Source: Erythrophleum ivorense
Lineage: Eukaryota > Streptophyta > Magnoliopsida > Fabales > Fabaceae
DNA: 64,000 bases
Assembly (NCBI GenBank): GCA_026724425.1
Contig: JAIUCV010000003.1
Location: 55,693,088-55,757,087 of the forward strand
Direction: 5' to 3'
The notes under the pieces are model-generated. The model saw only the letters and a program-made list of their open reading frames with translations. It searched no databases and had not been told where the DNA came from. The translations under genes were made by a program, and so were the position numbers. Positions 1 through 13,600 of the stretch are shown in pieces; positions within the stretch are counted from its first letter, which is position 1, and every line of letters begins with the position of its first letter.

Positions 1-3000
1 AGATAAAGAAGCACGGGATACATATGATGAAATAAGAGGCTCTATTTTCTCATTGAGGTACACGATAATGTTAAGGCACATAATCATGTAATCAGGGGGG
101 CCCACACATATTCATGTAAGAAAGAAGCACTAAGAGAGCGCGTGAGAGGGAGGGGAGAAAAAAAGGCTCGGGTAGAGAACAAAGGAGGCCAGAAATCAAT
201 CTTTTATTCATTTATTATCTCCATCAGCTATGGCTCACCTCTTCATTTCTCTTCCATCAATTTTCACTCTATGAATCACTAATTCCATTCTTATGGCTAG
301 CTAGGAGGAAGACCTTAGATTGAAGCTTGAATCCATGAAGATTGTCAAGGGACTTTGGCTAAGAATTTTACATCTTTTTTTCTCTCTTTCTAACACTTTT
401 CTTGTTCTTGTATTAGCTTGGTCAAGTTAGTATTAGATTGAGATATGTATTGTTTGTAATTAGTGGCTAGTTAGATATTAATTAAGAGAGTATTTGAAGA
501 TTAATGGATCAATTTAAGTGTTAGATTTTTCATTGACTTTGAATTTTTCATATATGCAGTTAAAGTGTTTGATGAAATACATGTTAAAAATTGTGTACTT
601 GAATGTTTAATTTGAGGTCTCCTTAAAGTTTAATTGGTTAATTGAACATCCTATGGTGAAAATTTAAAGATTAATGTGATTTCTAAATCATTCAATTTAA
701 GTGTTCAATGATTCTAATGAAAAAAAATTAATGATTTTATGTAGAGTTGAAGTCTCAATTCAACACCAAATTGTCAATATCTTAAATCTTGTGTGGTAAC
801 TCAAAAAAATTGTCATGAACACATGTAGGAACTCTTAAACCAAAACCAATAATAATTGAATTAGGATGAAGATAGCGGATATCAAGGGATAAATCCAAAG
901 CTAGTCACATGTCAATTCCTTACTTGTTAATTCATATAATTTAGTTAGTAGTTAGGAATTTTAATTCAATCAAATTTTAGTTAGTTTAATTAATCAAAAC
1001 CCCTTTGAATTATGTAGTTTCAAAAGTTCACTTAAAAAGCTTAATTGAATATTGAAATCCATTTTCAAAGGAAACAATCTAAGTTGCACTCTATACTCCA
1101 AATCTTGTCTAACCTAGTTTATTTAAGATTGCTCGACACAATCATCACCTAAAGCCTGACTTGATTAAGATATTGGGCTTGTTTTTATACTTGTGGCCTA
1201 ACCCAGCCTAGAGAAACTCAATTTTATGTTTAATAAGCTTGAAAATATGTTTCTTTTCAATAAACAACAAATCAATTATTCAAAAATTGAAAACCAATTC
1301 CAAACAAAAATAAAGAGGCACTCAAACTAAAAGTTAATGTTCTTGAATATAGAGTTAATATATATATATATTCAATAAAGGCACTCATCAATCATTTAAT
1401 TCTAAACTAAAATCCAAAAAATAAATTACTAAAAATATTATAAAGATACATGTAATAAAAACAAACATTAAAATCATTTGGATCCAAGCAACAAATGGAA
1501 AAGAGGCCGAGGGAGGAGAGGTTGGTGTGATGGAGGAGAAGCTTTGGATCCAGGCAAAATTCAAAAAGATCATACCTGAACCTAACTTGATGAATCAATA
1601 ACCATTGTGTAAGTTTTAGGTTTAGTTCACGCCAAATTGAAAGGCTGTCATCGAGAAAACACATACTTCATATGCAGTGTACCACCAAAGACTAAAGTCG
1701 TAGCTACTTACTCATCAAATTTCCAACTCCAATGGAAAAAATAATATCATGCCATATCCCAAAACTCATAAAACCTTTGAAGAAGATATAGGGGAAGAAG
1801 AGAGAAAACAGAAAGATAGGAAAAGGAAAAGAGAAAAGAAATTAGGATAGTCGTCAATAGGCAAAACCTCAATTTTGTCATAGCAACTAAAATGTTTCAT
1901 ATAGCAAACAAAACATGAGAAGCATCGAGTTGGTTTTTTCTTTTTTCATTTTTGGGGGGGAGGGAACAACTAGAAAAAGGAATTTCTGTCAATCAAAGCC
2001 AATCAATCAATATAAACATCATTGCATTACATAGTACATAGAACTATGGCTTTGTGCCCAGTCAAGAAACTAACAAACAATAAAGGAAATGTAATAGTAT
2101 AAGCAAGAAAATTGAAGACAATCAATCAATATAAACATCATTATATTATATAGCACTTGCTCAATTGTGTGAATCTATGTTAGCAAAAAGATTAAAGATC
2201 ATAAAGATTCCAATTTATTTTCTAGCACACCACCATTACCCGATCCTCCTTATCTCCTTTACCTTTCCACACATGAAGTCTAGAAAGATTCAAGGAAAGT
2301 GAAAAAAGAAGAGTGAGAAGCTATCATGAACGATGACAAAATAAAATGAGAGCAAAGCCCGATGGGTGAGATCGGTGGCTGATAGGTGTTAGAGAATTGG
2401 CATGCAGTGGTGCCAGAATAGAGCACTAATGAGACTAGTGGTGAAGACGAAAGCGAAGCCAAAGATTAAAGAGAGATGCATGAAGCTACCAAACTAAGGT
2501 AGAGGGGAGAACAATCAATAAGTGTGGTCTAGCAGAAGCAAAATGGCTCAGTCTCAATGGTAGACTTGCATGAAGAGAAGAGTCAAACTCAGTGGCAGAA
2601 TGGCTCTATCAAGGTGGCAGGCTGGCTTGGTCTCTGTGGCTGTGAGGGACTAATATAGACAGAACGCTAGATGCAGAAGCAAGAGTAAGTGATGGGCAAC
2701 ATTGCACAGCAAAAGAAAACATAATGATATATGCCTAAGAAAAAAGGATCCATAGTTTCTTTTGGTTTTTGGTATATATTGGCTCGGGTTGAGCAGAACT
2801 TGTGTTCTGCCCTTAGCCCAGCCTGCTCTAATATATAAAAATATCTTTTTTCTACAGTTTTGCTCATTTTCTTCTTTGACCTAACCTCATCAAGCCCCTT
2901 AGGCCCAACGGGCTAGTGTACACTTCTACTGGACAAAAATGCCTTGAGGTCAACAACAAACCCATTAAACCTTAAAAGGAGTATTGCCTACTTTATTATT

Positions 3001-3539
3001 TGAGTTAGAGCATTTTGGATAGCAAAAATACAAAGGGAAAAACACACAAGTGGGGGAGAACTAGGGTATTTTAGCTTTGTAGTATTGATTTACATATCTA
3101 AGGAAAGATTTAGCTAAGGTAAATGTTATAAAAGTTGTTCTTCCTATCTTCTTTTTCATTTTAGTCCATTGATTTCTCATTTGAAACATTTTCATAAAAA
3201 CTTAGATGTAGAACATTTGAGTTTCTTGTGCATTCTTGCTTGAAATTTGACATTAGAAGTTAATATTAGTATTGGATAAGCGTTTTCTATCATTTGTTGG
3301 TGTTAACATGCTCAAATTTCATTTTGGTGGCTGATTTTGGTATGTGGTTGTCTCTATGTGCAAAATTGCAAGTGTCAGTGGTAACCCATTATTGTTCTTT
3401 AGTTTTAAAAGCTTCAATCAGTTCATTTGATCTATTCAAAGCTTAGGTAAGAGTTTTCTAAGTGATTTATAATGATTAAATTGAAGGGGTATGTGACCCT
3501 TCTAGTGGATGATGACTAAAAGCTATTTTGGCTTATTTA
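1..3539. other. Non-coding, decayed repeat-like DNA
   Basis: I see no supportable gene here. All open frames are short, in AT-rich DNA, and lack recognisable motifs. There is a short TA run near 1360-1371 and purine-rich tracts near 130-185 and 1790-1845. The style (T-rich stretches, no coding bias) resembles old LTR-retrotransposon sequence, but I could not align it to a family in the window with confidence. Confidence 0.5.
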
Positions 3540-5591
3540 GGACACTTAGGGTGTTTTTGGCACTTGTTAGTAACTTTTGCAGAAATGGTATTTAAGTGAG
3601 GTAACTGGGGTTTTTTAATTTCATATATATGTTAATGTTAATCATATATTTACTGCACATATAAGTTTTCTATGATAAATGATTAGTTTGGCTACTTGTT
3701 ATTATGGACTGTAATCATGTCCTTATGTGAAGCTGTAATCATACTTCCACTTGTACATTATACTATGATTGTGTATTAAGTCATAATCATACTTAATGGA
3801 GAGTTGATGCTATGATGATGTCCCTTTTCCTTTGTTTTTGGCCATTAATATATTGTATGTGATTGCTGATATAGAATAGTAGTCACTTGTAATCAAACTT
3901 GTTTATTTGTCAATTTATATTATATGCATTTAATATTTCTCTATATGAAAAGCATTTATGTTGATTAAATTGTAGATGTAGGTGGAATTTCTTTTAATTA
4001 TTGAGATTCATATCTCACTCATCTTGTGGATTAAAATTTTTAAATGAAGTTTGTTCTATTAAGGATAAGGGGAAGCTAGTAGATGATAACTCCTAACTTA
4101 AGGCCTTGTGTGAGATCTTACACTTGGATAATTGGTTTAGTTGTAGATGCTAATTTTTGTGAGCTAAACCTTGTATAGCATCATGTTGCATTAATTTATT
4201 GCTAAGTGTAAATATTATAATGTTTTGTAACTTAGGTGAACCCCTTAGAATTAGGCCTTAAATTATGTTTAGCCTAATGATTTTACTTGTAATTAAGTAA
4301 TTATAACTTGTTATGTGTGTACAGATGATTATCTTATCAAATGATGAATGTAGTAATGACACTTACTCTTGTTGTTGGCCTTGTTGCTGTCAAACAGAGG
4401 ATTTGCTATCATGTGTGGTGAATTATCAATATTAATGTTTATGTAAATATGGTTCTATTTGGTGTGATGGGAGGAATGTGCTTTTAGTGCCTTGGTTGTG
4501 TGGAATGTGGAATGATCCATCCTTTGGGTACTATCATAATATATTCTATTGTCAAAAGTCTTAGTTGGATGACTTTAGGAGTGTGGCATAGCCATATTTT
4601 GAATTTATGGATGTAACTAATTTAAGGATGTGGACAAGCTTATTTCATCAATTGAAACTTGATCAAAGTGATTAAATGAATTTAGGTGAGGCATTGTGAA
4701 ATTTAGGTTGCTACTTGAAGCTATATATAACATTTGTTGTCATTGAGGAGTCTTGTGCTGATATAATTGAAGTTCAATTGGTGTTGTTAGCTTTTAAATC
4801 CTTGAGATGTGTAAGATCATTAAATGATGACTATAAAAAGACAAATCCTCTAAAAGTGTTGTATTTTAGCTATAGAATGATCTTAGGATTAGGTTTAGAG
4901 TGATTGCAATTTGTTGGTTCGCATAACTAAGTGGTTAGGGTCAGTTTGCATTTGAGTCATAGCTAAATCCTCTTAAATCACGGCCAAAATGTATTAGAAG
5001 AGTTATAGAGGCTAACCATGCCACAACACAATTTTTCTTTGCTATTGCACAAATCATAGGCTATGTTGAATTCTTGGGCTTTTAGGCATCTCACCACAAC
5101 ATAATCCTTCTTAGCTGTGGTGGGAATCGTACTTTTACTGGTAGTGGCATTTAAACCTGTGCTTGGCTGGGACAAGAGTCTTTCAAGTCATGGCAAAAAT
5201 TCTAAGGTATAGTTTTAAGAGTTTCAAAAATCATTTTAGCCATGACCCCACCCTTTTAAGTCCCGACTTGAGTCCTAAAATCCCTATTTCTTCTATTGAA
5301 GCTTGTTTTTTATTATGTTAATGATGAATAATAGTTAATGGCTTAATACACACTTATTTTAATACTTCTTGAAGCTATTTTAAGAGGGGTAACTAGGTCT
5401 CATTGGAATTGTGATTTCATGTGAATGTGAATCATTTTGTCGGTCTTGATGGTGTAAATTATCAATACAAAAGTTTAACTTTTCCTATATTTATGTGTTT
5501 TAGTAGTTTATCACCCAATTTTATATATTAACACCAACTAATTTAGATTTAAGTATATTGTTCAACATGATTAGTAATTGAGGATGTTACA
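3540..5591 (+). mobile_element. Diverged partial copy of the 2.9 kb Gypsy-type LTR family
   Basis: Blocks here run parallel to the solo LTR at 43,721-46,574 in the same order and orientation. They include the tract around 3590-3780 (a 'gtgaggtaact' block, a tract ending in 'tgcacat', then 'gataaatgattag') against 44,705-44,830. The tract around 4030-4220 (cttac acttgg, a 'gatgctaatttttgt' block, then 'atagcatcat') matches 45,190-45,320. The right edge is TGTTACA at 5585-5591, the same terminal motif as the family. The left border is not clear and no target duplication was found. It is much more diverged than the other two copies, so probably older. No coding capacity is expected in an LTR. 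Confidence 0.55.
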
Positions 5592-6102
5592 ATAGGCCCT
5601 ACTTTATATGGGACTCATATCCTTATTTCTCTCTCCCCACTTACACAAGGTGGAATTATTGTAAATGATCCAAATTATTCTTTTTCAACCTCACTAACCA
5701 AGAACAACATTTACTGAAGGCTCAAGAAAAGACATGTGTGATTTTTCAAGGCCTTTGGGCACATTTCTTTTTTCTTTTTAAGTGAATGCTAGTTTCTATG
5801 TGGAAAGAAAGAAAGTGGATTTATACACATTCCCACTCCTTTTATTACTTTTTTTCCTACTACATATGGTGCAATATAGCATCTTGTATAATTGGGGAGG
5901 GGGAAGAGAGAGAGAGAGAGAGAGAGGCAATAGGTCCCACCTTGCATGGGACCTATACACATATTTCTCTCTCTCTAATTGTACAAAGTGTAGTTACTAT
6001 AGCAAGATCAAATTATTCCTTTTCAGCCTCATTATCCAAGAATAACATTTATCGAAGGCTTATGAAAAGAAATGTGTGATTTTCCAAGATCTTTGCGCAT
6101 GC
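5591..6102. repeat. Direct duplication of about 172 bp, period 338 bp
   Basis: The block at 5591-5762 (beginning aataggccctactt) recurs at 5929-6102 (beginning aataggtcccacct) in the same orientation. The order of recognisable words is the same, ending in 'atgtgtgatttt' then 'aag' and 'tttg'. Identity by eye is roughly 75-80 percent. The spacer contains a (GA)n microsatellite at about 5907-5926. The short open frames crossing this block are chance frames. Confidence 0.75.
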
Positions 6103-6137
6103 CTGTACACATACACACACACAGAGATATATATATA

Positions 6138-6905
6138 CACTACAAAAAAAGTAACTTTTAGTGGCGACAAAATTCGCCGCTAAAAGCCAAAATGTCATCA
6201 CTAATACGGTTTGGCAGCGACATCTTTTCCACCACTCTACTCCAATAACGCTAATACTTTTTATCCTCAACAAAGTGTCGTCACTAAAAGTCGATGCTAT
6301 AAATATATAGCAATGAATATAGTCACCACTAAAACTTATTATAATTTACGTCAAACAATTAATGGCAACAATCGCCACTAAATCCATATATTAGTCGCCA
6401 CTAATTGTATGTCGCCACTAAATCTAAAGTTTTAGTGGTGACATAGGTTGTCACTATAGGTACACTTTTAGCGACAACAATTAGTGATACTATTAAAATT
6501 GTTGTTATATACATTTAGCAACGACTTATTGCTGTGGATAAAAATCAATGTCATTTGTCACTATATGGAAAACTTTAGTGACAACATTTATTGCCGGTGA
6601 AAATGGATTAGCAACATAGTCATAGTTGCCACTAAAGACTTTTAGCGATGACATGTGGTCGCCACTAAAGAATTTTAATGACAACATATTGTTGCCACTA
6701 AATGCATTTAGAGATGATCTTATACTCGTCACTAAAGACATTTAGTAACAAGAAATTATGGTTACAAAAAGTAAAAGTGATGACATTTTTGTAGCAATTA
6801 AGTTTTAGCAACAACTTTTGGTGTTACAATAAAGTTTTAGTGGCAGTCATTTTGTTTTTGACATTAAAAATAAGCTTTAGTGGCAAAATTTGTCGCCACT
6901 AAAGG
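6138..6905. repeat. CACTA subterminal repeat array
   Basis: About 770 bp are built from many short direct and inverted units around tttagtggcgaca and its complement tgtcgccactaaa, for example near 6155, 6285, 6355, 6405, 6430, 6590, 6640, 6660, 6695 and 6880. Such arrays next to a CACTA terminus are the known binding region for the transposon-encoded DNA-binding protein. Units are diverged (tggcgaca, tgacaac, tgatgac), which points to an old copy. Confidence 0.85.
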
Positions 6906-7303
6906 TAAGGAGACTGATTATATATATATAATGGATAATGTACATTTAAACTAAATTAACATTGAAGAAAATTAAAACAAAAACAAGAAACAAAAAATAA
7001 TATATATATATACCCTAATTGACATATACCAGAGGTATTAATTTCTTAATATTATATATCATAATTAGTATTATAACTATAAGTACTCTCATAATATCCT
7101 ACATGTCAAAACCTATATTGAAATATATATTAGAACATGAAGTGATGGCATAAATTGATACATTAAAATGACCATCAACAAAAAAACACAAGTCCACCTT
7201 CTCTTCACCTAGTTTGTCCACAAGAAGAGTCATTGGTTGGAGCATTTTGTCCATATTAATAAAAAATAACACTAATCATATACTGTTATTATTTAATATA
7301 ACA

Positions 7304-8832
7304 TTAAGGTAAAAGATCATTTACAAGTACCTGTCGCATGGTAGCCATAAGGCTAGCCAATTGAGCTTGAATCTTTAACTGAACCCGTTGTTGCATTGTA
7401 ACCCGCTTTTCTTGAAGCTTCTTTTCCATCTCAGTTTGCATTTCCTCTTGCAACTTTTCTCGCTCTTCTTGTAATTTTCTCTCCATTTCATCTTGCATTT
7501 ATTCCATCCTTGTTGAAACCCTCGAATCCACTTTAACTGAGTCCATAATTTTCTTTTTTGTCAGTTTCTTTTCATATCTTTTCCCCCTAACATGCCCTGA
7601 CCTCTCCCCTAGTACAGTGGCCAAAATTTGATCTCCTGTTAATGGATTCTCATTATCCTCTACTTCTTGCTCATGAACTAGTTCCTGAATGCACCCTTAG
7701 AGGCATAACAATAGATAAACATCATAGACAATGAGGAAATGGAATAAATAATTGAAGCTTAATGATCTAAAACAACTTACATGGATTTCTTATGACTTGG
7801 GATCTACCCACTTCACCTCTCCGTCCTTGTTCTTACGGGTGTGTTGAAGTTCCCAGACTTGGTCGGGGGGTGCCACTTCTCCGATGATGGGATCTGTTTA
7901 CAATATTCATTGGATGATAATCCATGCTACCACAAAGGGGATGACACAAAGAGAAATGTTTATAAACTTCTCAAGTATAACACAAATACTTACCATAAAC
8001 TCCTTAACCTTTGCAAATGAAAGAATATCGCATGTATGCTTTGTCACTTGCCTTACCCTGTTTGCCTTGTTCCTACCACTTGAAGCTTATAATTGGATGG
8101 TATTATGATCATGAAACCTTAAAATCATGTGAACACAAAGCAAACAATCCTTCAAATTCATGTTAAAAACATATTTCCTTAAACTTTGGACTTTCCCAGT
8201 AATGCATCAGCCACTCCCAATTATCATGGCTGATGTTACTTGGTCGAGCAGCCTCCTCCTCTTTATTTGTGTCACACTTAGCATAATTTGCATGTAGGTC
8301 AGCCTTTCAAGATTGGTATAGTCGGCACATTGTCTTAACACAAGTTCTATTTAATCTCTCTTCAGGGCACCTGTCGCGAACATCAAATTTATCCTACATA
8401 AAACATAAGAAACCAAACTTATTAACTAATGAAGGAACACTATGAATGTTATATAGAGAAAAATAGCCCACAAATATAATGTTATACCTTTACTTTCAAC
8501 AATAAAGTGTCCCCGTATTTAACGTAAACTTTGGCCCAATCACCATCTCTAAGAGAGACTATGGTTCGCACCATATGTCCACAATAGCTAGCAAAGTCAC
8601 GGGTCTCATCTCCAACAGGTCTATCTGAGTTCTGAGGGATGTAAACTTCGATTTTTGAACTATATTTTATCTTTATGTCCACTGATATACTCTTATATTT
8701 TTCCCTACCCTTTTTAATTATGCTACAAGAAGCTACTGCATGCGAAAAAAAGGCAAACAAATTAGTCATTAATGTATATATATGGTAAAAGCATAATTTA
8801 AAAAACATTATTTGCATAAAGTGATACTTCAA
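7304..8832 (-). pseudogene. CACTA Transposase_24 (Ptta/En-Spm)-like protein remnant
   Basis: Minus-strand pieces in order resemble the plant Ptta/En-Spm transposon protein family (recalled, not searched). At 8482-8640 there is a segment with RPVGDETRDFASYCGHMVR and a following KYGDTLLLKVK. A DKFDVRDRCPEER stretch lies at about 8345-8400, HDNWEWLMHYWESPKFK at about 8190-8235, RNKANRVRQVTKHT at about 8030-8075, and ELQHTRKNKDGEVKWVDP at about 7805-7860. A C-terminal Glu/Lys/Gln-rich coiled coil (EMERKLQEEREKLQEEMQ) occupies 7304-7500. The pieces are separated by introns or stops, and at least one in-frame stop is visible after VDPKS. In these elements the protein is thought to bind the subterminal repeats. 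The 64-aa open frame at 7304-7498 is only its tail, not a separate gene. Confidence 0.75.
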
Positions 8833-9359
8833 CTACTTGGCACCTGCGATCGTTATGTCGGAGGTGAATCATTATAAATAGTTTGTCTATCCCTATGAGG
8901 TGGGAGTGGTGAAAGTGCATCTCCTGACTCCAAATCTCCCTATGCATGCTCAAGTGAGAGTGCACTTCCTAGCACTAAATCTCTATGTGTATGCTTAGGT
9001 GATGTCATCTCTCTAGTGGGGTTATGTCGATCTCAGCCATTACGTTACCTAATACATCGTCCTTTTCAACCTCCTAACCTACCTCATGCAGAACCTGATA
9101 TTTGCTACCTTTTGTCTAAATGTAGTATAAGTAACAAAATGCGATAAAACAAACATTAATGGCAAACAAAAGTAGACGATAAAACACATACGTAACAAGC
9201 ACACAGAAAAAAAAAAGTAAAATAATATAAAAGTAGACAACATAAAACATATATGATACAAGAATATACTAAACTTCAAACACTTCAACCATTTGATCAT
9301 ATAATAGAGATGTTTGTACAATAATTGTAAATTTTTCAAATGTTTAGCAAGATTGATAC

Positions 9360-10630
9360 TAATCTTGATCACACTCAGTGTCCACAGTGTCGTTCGCATC
9401 GTCATCATCAAGCAAATCTTCCCTTTCTTCTTCATCGGTGGACCCAATCTCATCATTGTCATCAATGAAATCATCAACCACACCCTTTGCATTATGCCCA
9501 CTTGTTTAAGTATTTGTACTTGTATGGCTTAGTATTTCTGGTTTAACATCATCCTGATGCAAGAGGACTACAATGTCAATGCCTATGTCATCATTTCAAA
9601 TTGGATTTAATTGGACTACATCTTGTTGATATGCCTCATCAAGAAAGAGACCATCATTCTCACCACTTTCTTCACCTTCTTCCACCTCTAAAATTTTAAA
9701 GAGGTCACGAGGATTTGTCTTCATAACAATTAGTCACTCTGTGTCAATGATATCTTTTAGATAGAACATTTGTTCTGCTTGGCTAGCCAAGACAAATGGC
9801 TCATTTATAGCCAACGAATGCTGAACATTCACACTTGTAATGTCAAACTTATCAACCTTGTATCCTATTCCTAAATGACTCACATCCCACCAATAACACT
9901 TGAAGAGATACACTTTCTTATTCCCAATATATGAAAGCTCATATATGTCCTATAGGACACCATAATACTCTTTCCCTTCGTCTGAGTCATCCCCTTTCAC
10001 TAGAACTCCAGTATTATCAGTTTTCCTTCCTAAGGTACAATCTCTTGTATAAAATCTAAAATCATTGACCAAATAAGTAAGAAAAAGGCATATTATTTTG
10101 GCTGGGCCAAGTGGTAGACTGATGAGGTCATCATTAGCTTGGCCTTGTGTACGTAACTATAAAACCTACATAGCTTAACTATACTCTATTACAATTTATT
10201 TAGACAAAAGCTTATAACTCAAAATAGACGACTTAACAAAGTAAATTATATTAACAAAGGAACCTACTCGTGCACAAAACCATTTGAAAAAGTCCTCAAT
10301 AATTGAAGTTTGAGTTTCAATCTCCACTTGGTACTCCTTACATTGTAGTAGATAGTTAAGAAATATTTGCTAACTAATTATTGTCATAGAGATTGGCCAA
10401 AGAGTGATAACTTACTCAATGAATGACAAAACATCTGCACAATTTTGTAGTACATACACACAAGTTTGATGGAACTCTACCTTAGGCAAAATAATATACT
10501 CATAATGCCCCCTTACCCTCCTAATTTGGTTGAAGATAGACTTTTCACCATTATCCATGGGTCCATCATCATTTCTAAGAGGCTAATTAAATTGGTTGGC
10601 ATATTCTTTAAATAACGAGAGCAAAAGGTA
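9360..10630 (-). pseudogene. CACTA TNP2-type transposase, C-terminal remnant (DUF4218/DUF4216-like)
   Basis: The minus strand carries a segment like the TNP2 C-terminal domains. At 10,380-10,625 there is FCSRYLKNMP, then after a one-base frameshift PLRNDDGP, then EYIILPKVEFHQTCVYVLQN ending in a stop. At about 9,600-9,960 a DUF4216-like block has YKVDKFDITSVNVQHSLA, then QAEQMFYLKDIIDTE and KTNPRDLFKI, with a stop replacing a Trp after IIDTE. An acidic Asp/Glu tail follows at about 9,365-9,490. The Transposase_21 catalytic part, expected at higher coordinates, is absent. Frameshift and stops make this a pseudogene. Domain names are from family knowledge, not from a search. Confidence 0.7.
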
Positions 10631-13600
10631 AGGCATTCGTCAATTAAATAACCTTATGGGGTTTTTATCCATGGGCTTAAAATAAGCCTAAGTGGTTTTT
10701 AAGGCCCAATGAGGTCATTATTCAAATAAGACAAGTAGAAGAAAAGTCAAGACCATAATGTTTTTATTTTTCAGATTTTTTTCTTACATAACCAACTATG
10801 TATCATAGCGCATCTTCATAATATTAATCTAGGCCAAGCTTTAGGCATGCCCTATTGGCCTTCATAACCCTTCTTAGAACCCTTCAACATATAGTGTTTG
10901 TGTTCTTACTACAATGCCATATTTTACTTAGAGTGACTTCTTTAGCCTAGACTTCTCATTTCTAAAAGTTTGTGTAATTTCTACAACCTTAATCACATGT
11001 ATAGATACCTTTTCCTTATGGACAACACTTTTTAGTCCATAGGATAAGCCGCCTGTCACATTCTAAATTTTCTATAACTATTAACAAAACTAAAGTTATT
11101 TAAGGACTAACTTGTGAAACTAACATTAGAGAGAAAGGTACATGATAGGAGACCTTATGAAGATAGTAGCACATTCATTTGTCTACCATGAAAACAAGTA
11201 GGAACAATTCAAGACAAGCTTATAGCTGCATATATCATAACATGGTGTCCATCTCACGTACATGGGAATGTAGGTAGGCTTGGTCATGGTGGTGTTCCAT
11301 TTAATCGTGGGAATTAGTAAGGAATTGCATGTAAATGAATAAGTTAAACAATCTAAAATGGGGACACATAAGTTAGACAGAGATGTGGGACCAAAGAAGA
11401 GAGGAACTCTAATAAAACAATGGACACCTCATGCTTCACTGTGCAAATCATGTCTATATGTATATGGATGTCATTTGGATGATGTTAGTTGGTGTTTAAC
11501 CGTGGGATGACTAGTAGATGGTGGGGAATGCAATGCTAGTTTGTAATCAAGGAAGGGAAGACACTTAACATGATAACCGAATAAGAAATGGAGTAGGAAG
11601 AATTAAATTAAACCAACTCCCTTGCCACCTCATGCTTACACCTTCCACTCACATATATGTATGTTTAATTAGCAAGTGGCCGGTGCTCTAAGTTTTACAA
11701 TCTCCATGAGAATTAAATGCTACATACAATAGGTGTATTAGGTGGGAATAAGATGGAGGAAATGCTGCCACATAGATAGCACCAGTCATTGAATGGAAAA
11801 GAAGACAATTCAAGAAAATCAAATCAAAAGAAGCCACCACATACTTGCACCGTCCAAAGCATATGCCTTCATATTCAATTATCATTTGGTCATGGGAATT
11901 GGAGTGTCCAGTCGTAGGATTAGATATCATCTTCATAAAGAGTTTAGTGGGGAATAAGACACATGCATGATGCCACTAAGCCTTACACCGAACAAGAAAT
12001 TGGAACCTTCACCTTTGCCACCTTATGCTTGCACCGAATGAATGATGAGAAGCATGAGCTACCTATTATGATAATCACCATCCATCTTAATCCATTCTAG
12101 GCCAAAGGAAGTAATGATAAGAGAGGAGAAGGAAACTCAAACAACCATAGAAGATGAGAGATGGAAAGATGAACCAAAGTACAAGGATTTCATAAAAGGT
12201 AAGTAGAAAATTCTAAGTTATTACCTTGACCTAGTCGAAATTCTGGACTAGAACATTTTGCCTTTTGTAGAATTAGTTAGAAAAGGATTTTAAAGCCCAA
12301 ACTTTTATAATAGGTTGTCCATTCCTTATACTTGAAATCTGAAAAATTATAGAATTTTTGGAATAAGACAACTTGGGGCTGATTTAATAACAAACCTTGT
12401 TAAATAGGTAAATGAAGGAATCAGTGCATGAAATTTGGTGGGAAGGTAGGTAAGACGTATAAACATAGGTTTGCAAAGTCTTAGAATTTTCTGAACTCAT
12501 TTGGTAGGGTAACAAAGCCAGAAACAGCAAGGACAGTGTATAGCGAGCTCAACTAAGGTAATGACCAAAGCATTAGGAGTTTAGGGGTTATCCTTGGGAA
12601 TTCTAGAAAACTATTTCTGTGGCTTATAAGTAACATAATAATTCTACCCATTTTTATAATTTTTGGAGGTCATTTAATAGAGGAAAGAAATTTCACAAAA
12701 ATAGATCCGAAAATATAGTTAAATTGAGATTATGGTAGCTTTCGTTTCTTACTATTGTAGCGTGAATTTGCATGGTAAATTAGAGAATCAAGCTTGAAAA
12801 TAAGGACTAAGAACTTAGCTTCAAAGCACTGGACCACACATGAATAACTTAGATAGTAACTAATTAATGAGAAGGAAAAGAAAACAAAGATGTGATTGTT
12901 TACAATTAGGAATTCCAATCGTCAACTGACGAAAGAGGTTTAGGAATTTTGTACGAGGGAATTAGTATTTTAATTACAATATAAATATTAAATATGACTC
13001 ATTCTTAATTAAGGTAATGCGTGATTGAAATTTAGGAAGGCAATTAGGACAACAAGAGTTAAGGAATAATGTGACAGAACGATGGTGACAAAACAGGTAG
13101 TTAACATGGTATTTTGTCTGTTTACATGCATAAATGCACTGAATGATTTTTGAATTTCTCACGTTGTGTATGGTTGCATATATGCCCACTAAGTGACTTT
13201 CATAAGTACTATATTACTGTTATTGGCCAATGACCGAAGTATATTAGCCTAACGAACGATACCCTACTACTTGGGATTTACATGCTTCTACACCGAATTG
13301 TGCATCGACTGTAAATTCTTTTTATTCAGTGTTCCTTATGTGTGTATACCATGAATCCATCGTTATCTACTGAGATTAAATCTCATTGTAAAGCTAATCA
13401 TTTTTCAGGTGTTGTTTGTACTACAGACAAAGTTAGACCAACAGAGGATAACCATACCAATTAGTAGACTATGTATTGATTGTAGTGAGTTGTAAATTCC
13501 TTAAATAATGTTAGATGCTGAAGTTTGACTTTAGATGAGTAAGTAATGTTGTTTTATTAACCTCTCGTTGGTTTCTATATAAATATAATATACACAGAAT

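Larger units (their letters stand above)
6138..10630 (-). mobile_element. CACTA (En/Spm) DNA transposon, one end, truncated
   Basis: The element begins with CACTACAAAAAAA at 6138-6150, the classic CACTA terminus, preceded by the possible 3-bp target site ATA. A subterminal repeat array follows (6138-6905), then minus-strand remnants of two plant CACTA proteins: a Transposase_24/Ptta-like protein (about 7.3-8.8 kb) and the C-terminal part of a TNP2-type transposase (about 9.4-10.6 kb). No matching TTTTTTTGTAGTG terminus is visible to the right, and the catalytic TNP2 core is missing, so the element is cut off near 10.63 kb. It is non-autonomous as it stands. Confidence 0.85.

Noticed and set aside
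5782..6079. Two overlapping plus frames of 87 and 97 codons
   Set aside because: They cross a GA microsatellite and a duplicated non-coding block; no motif.
6138..6905. CRISPR-like or satellite array
   Set aside because: Units are irregular in length and orientation and sit next to a CACTA terminus; this is a transposon subterminal array.
7304..7498. Independent coiled-coil peptide gene
   Set aside because: It is the C-terminal tail of the CACTA Transposase_24-like protein, continuous in sense with the pieces upstream.
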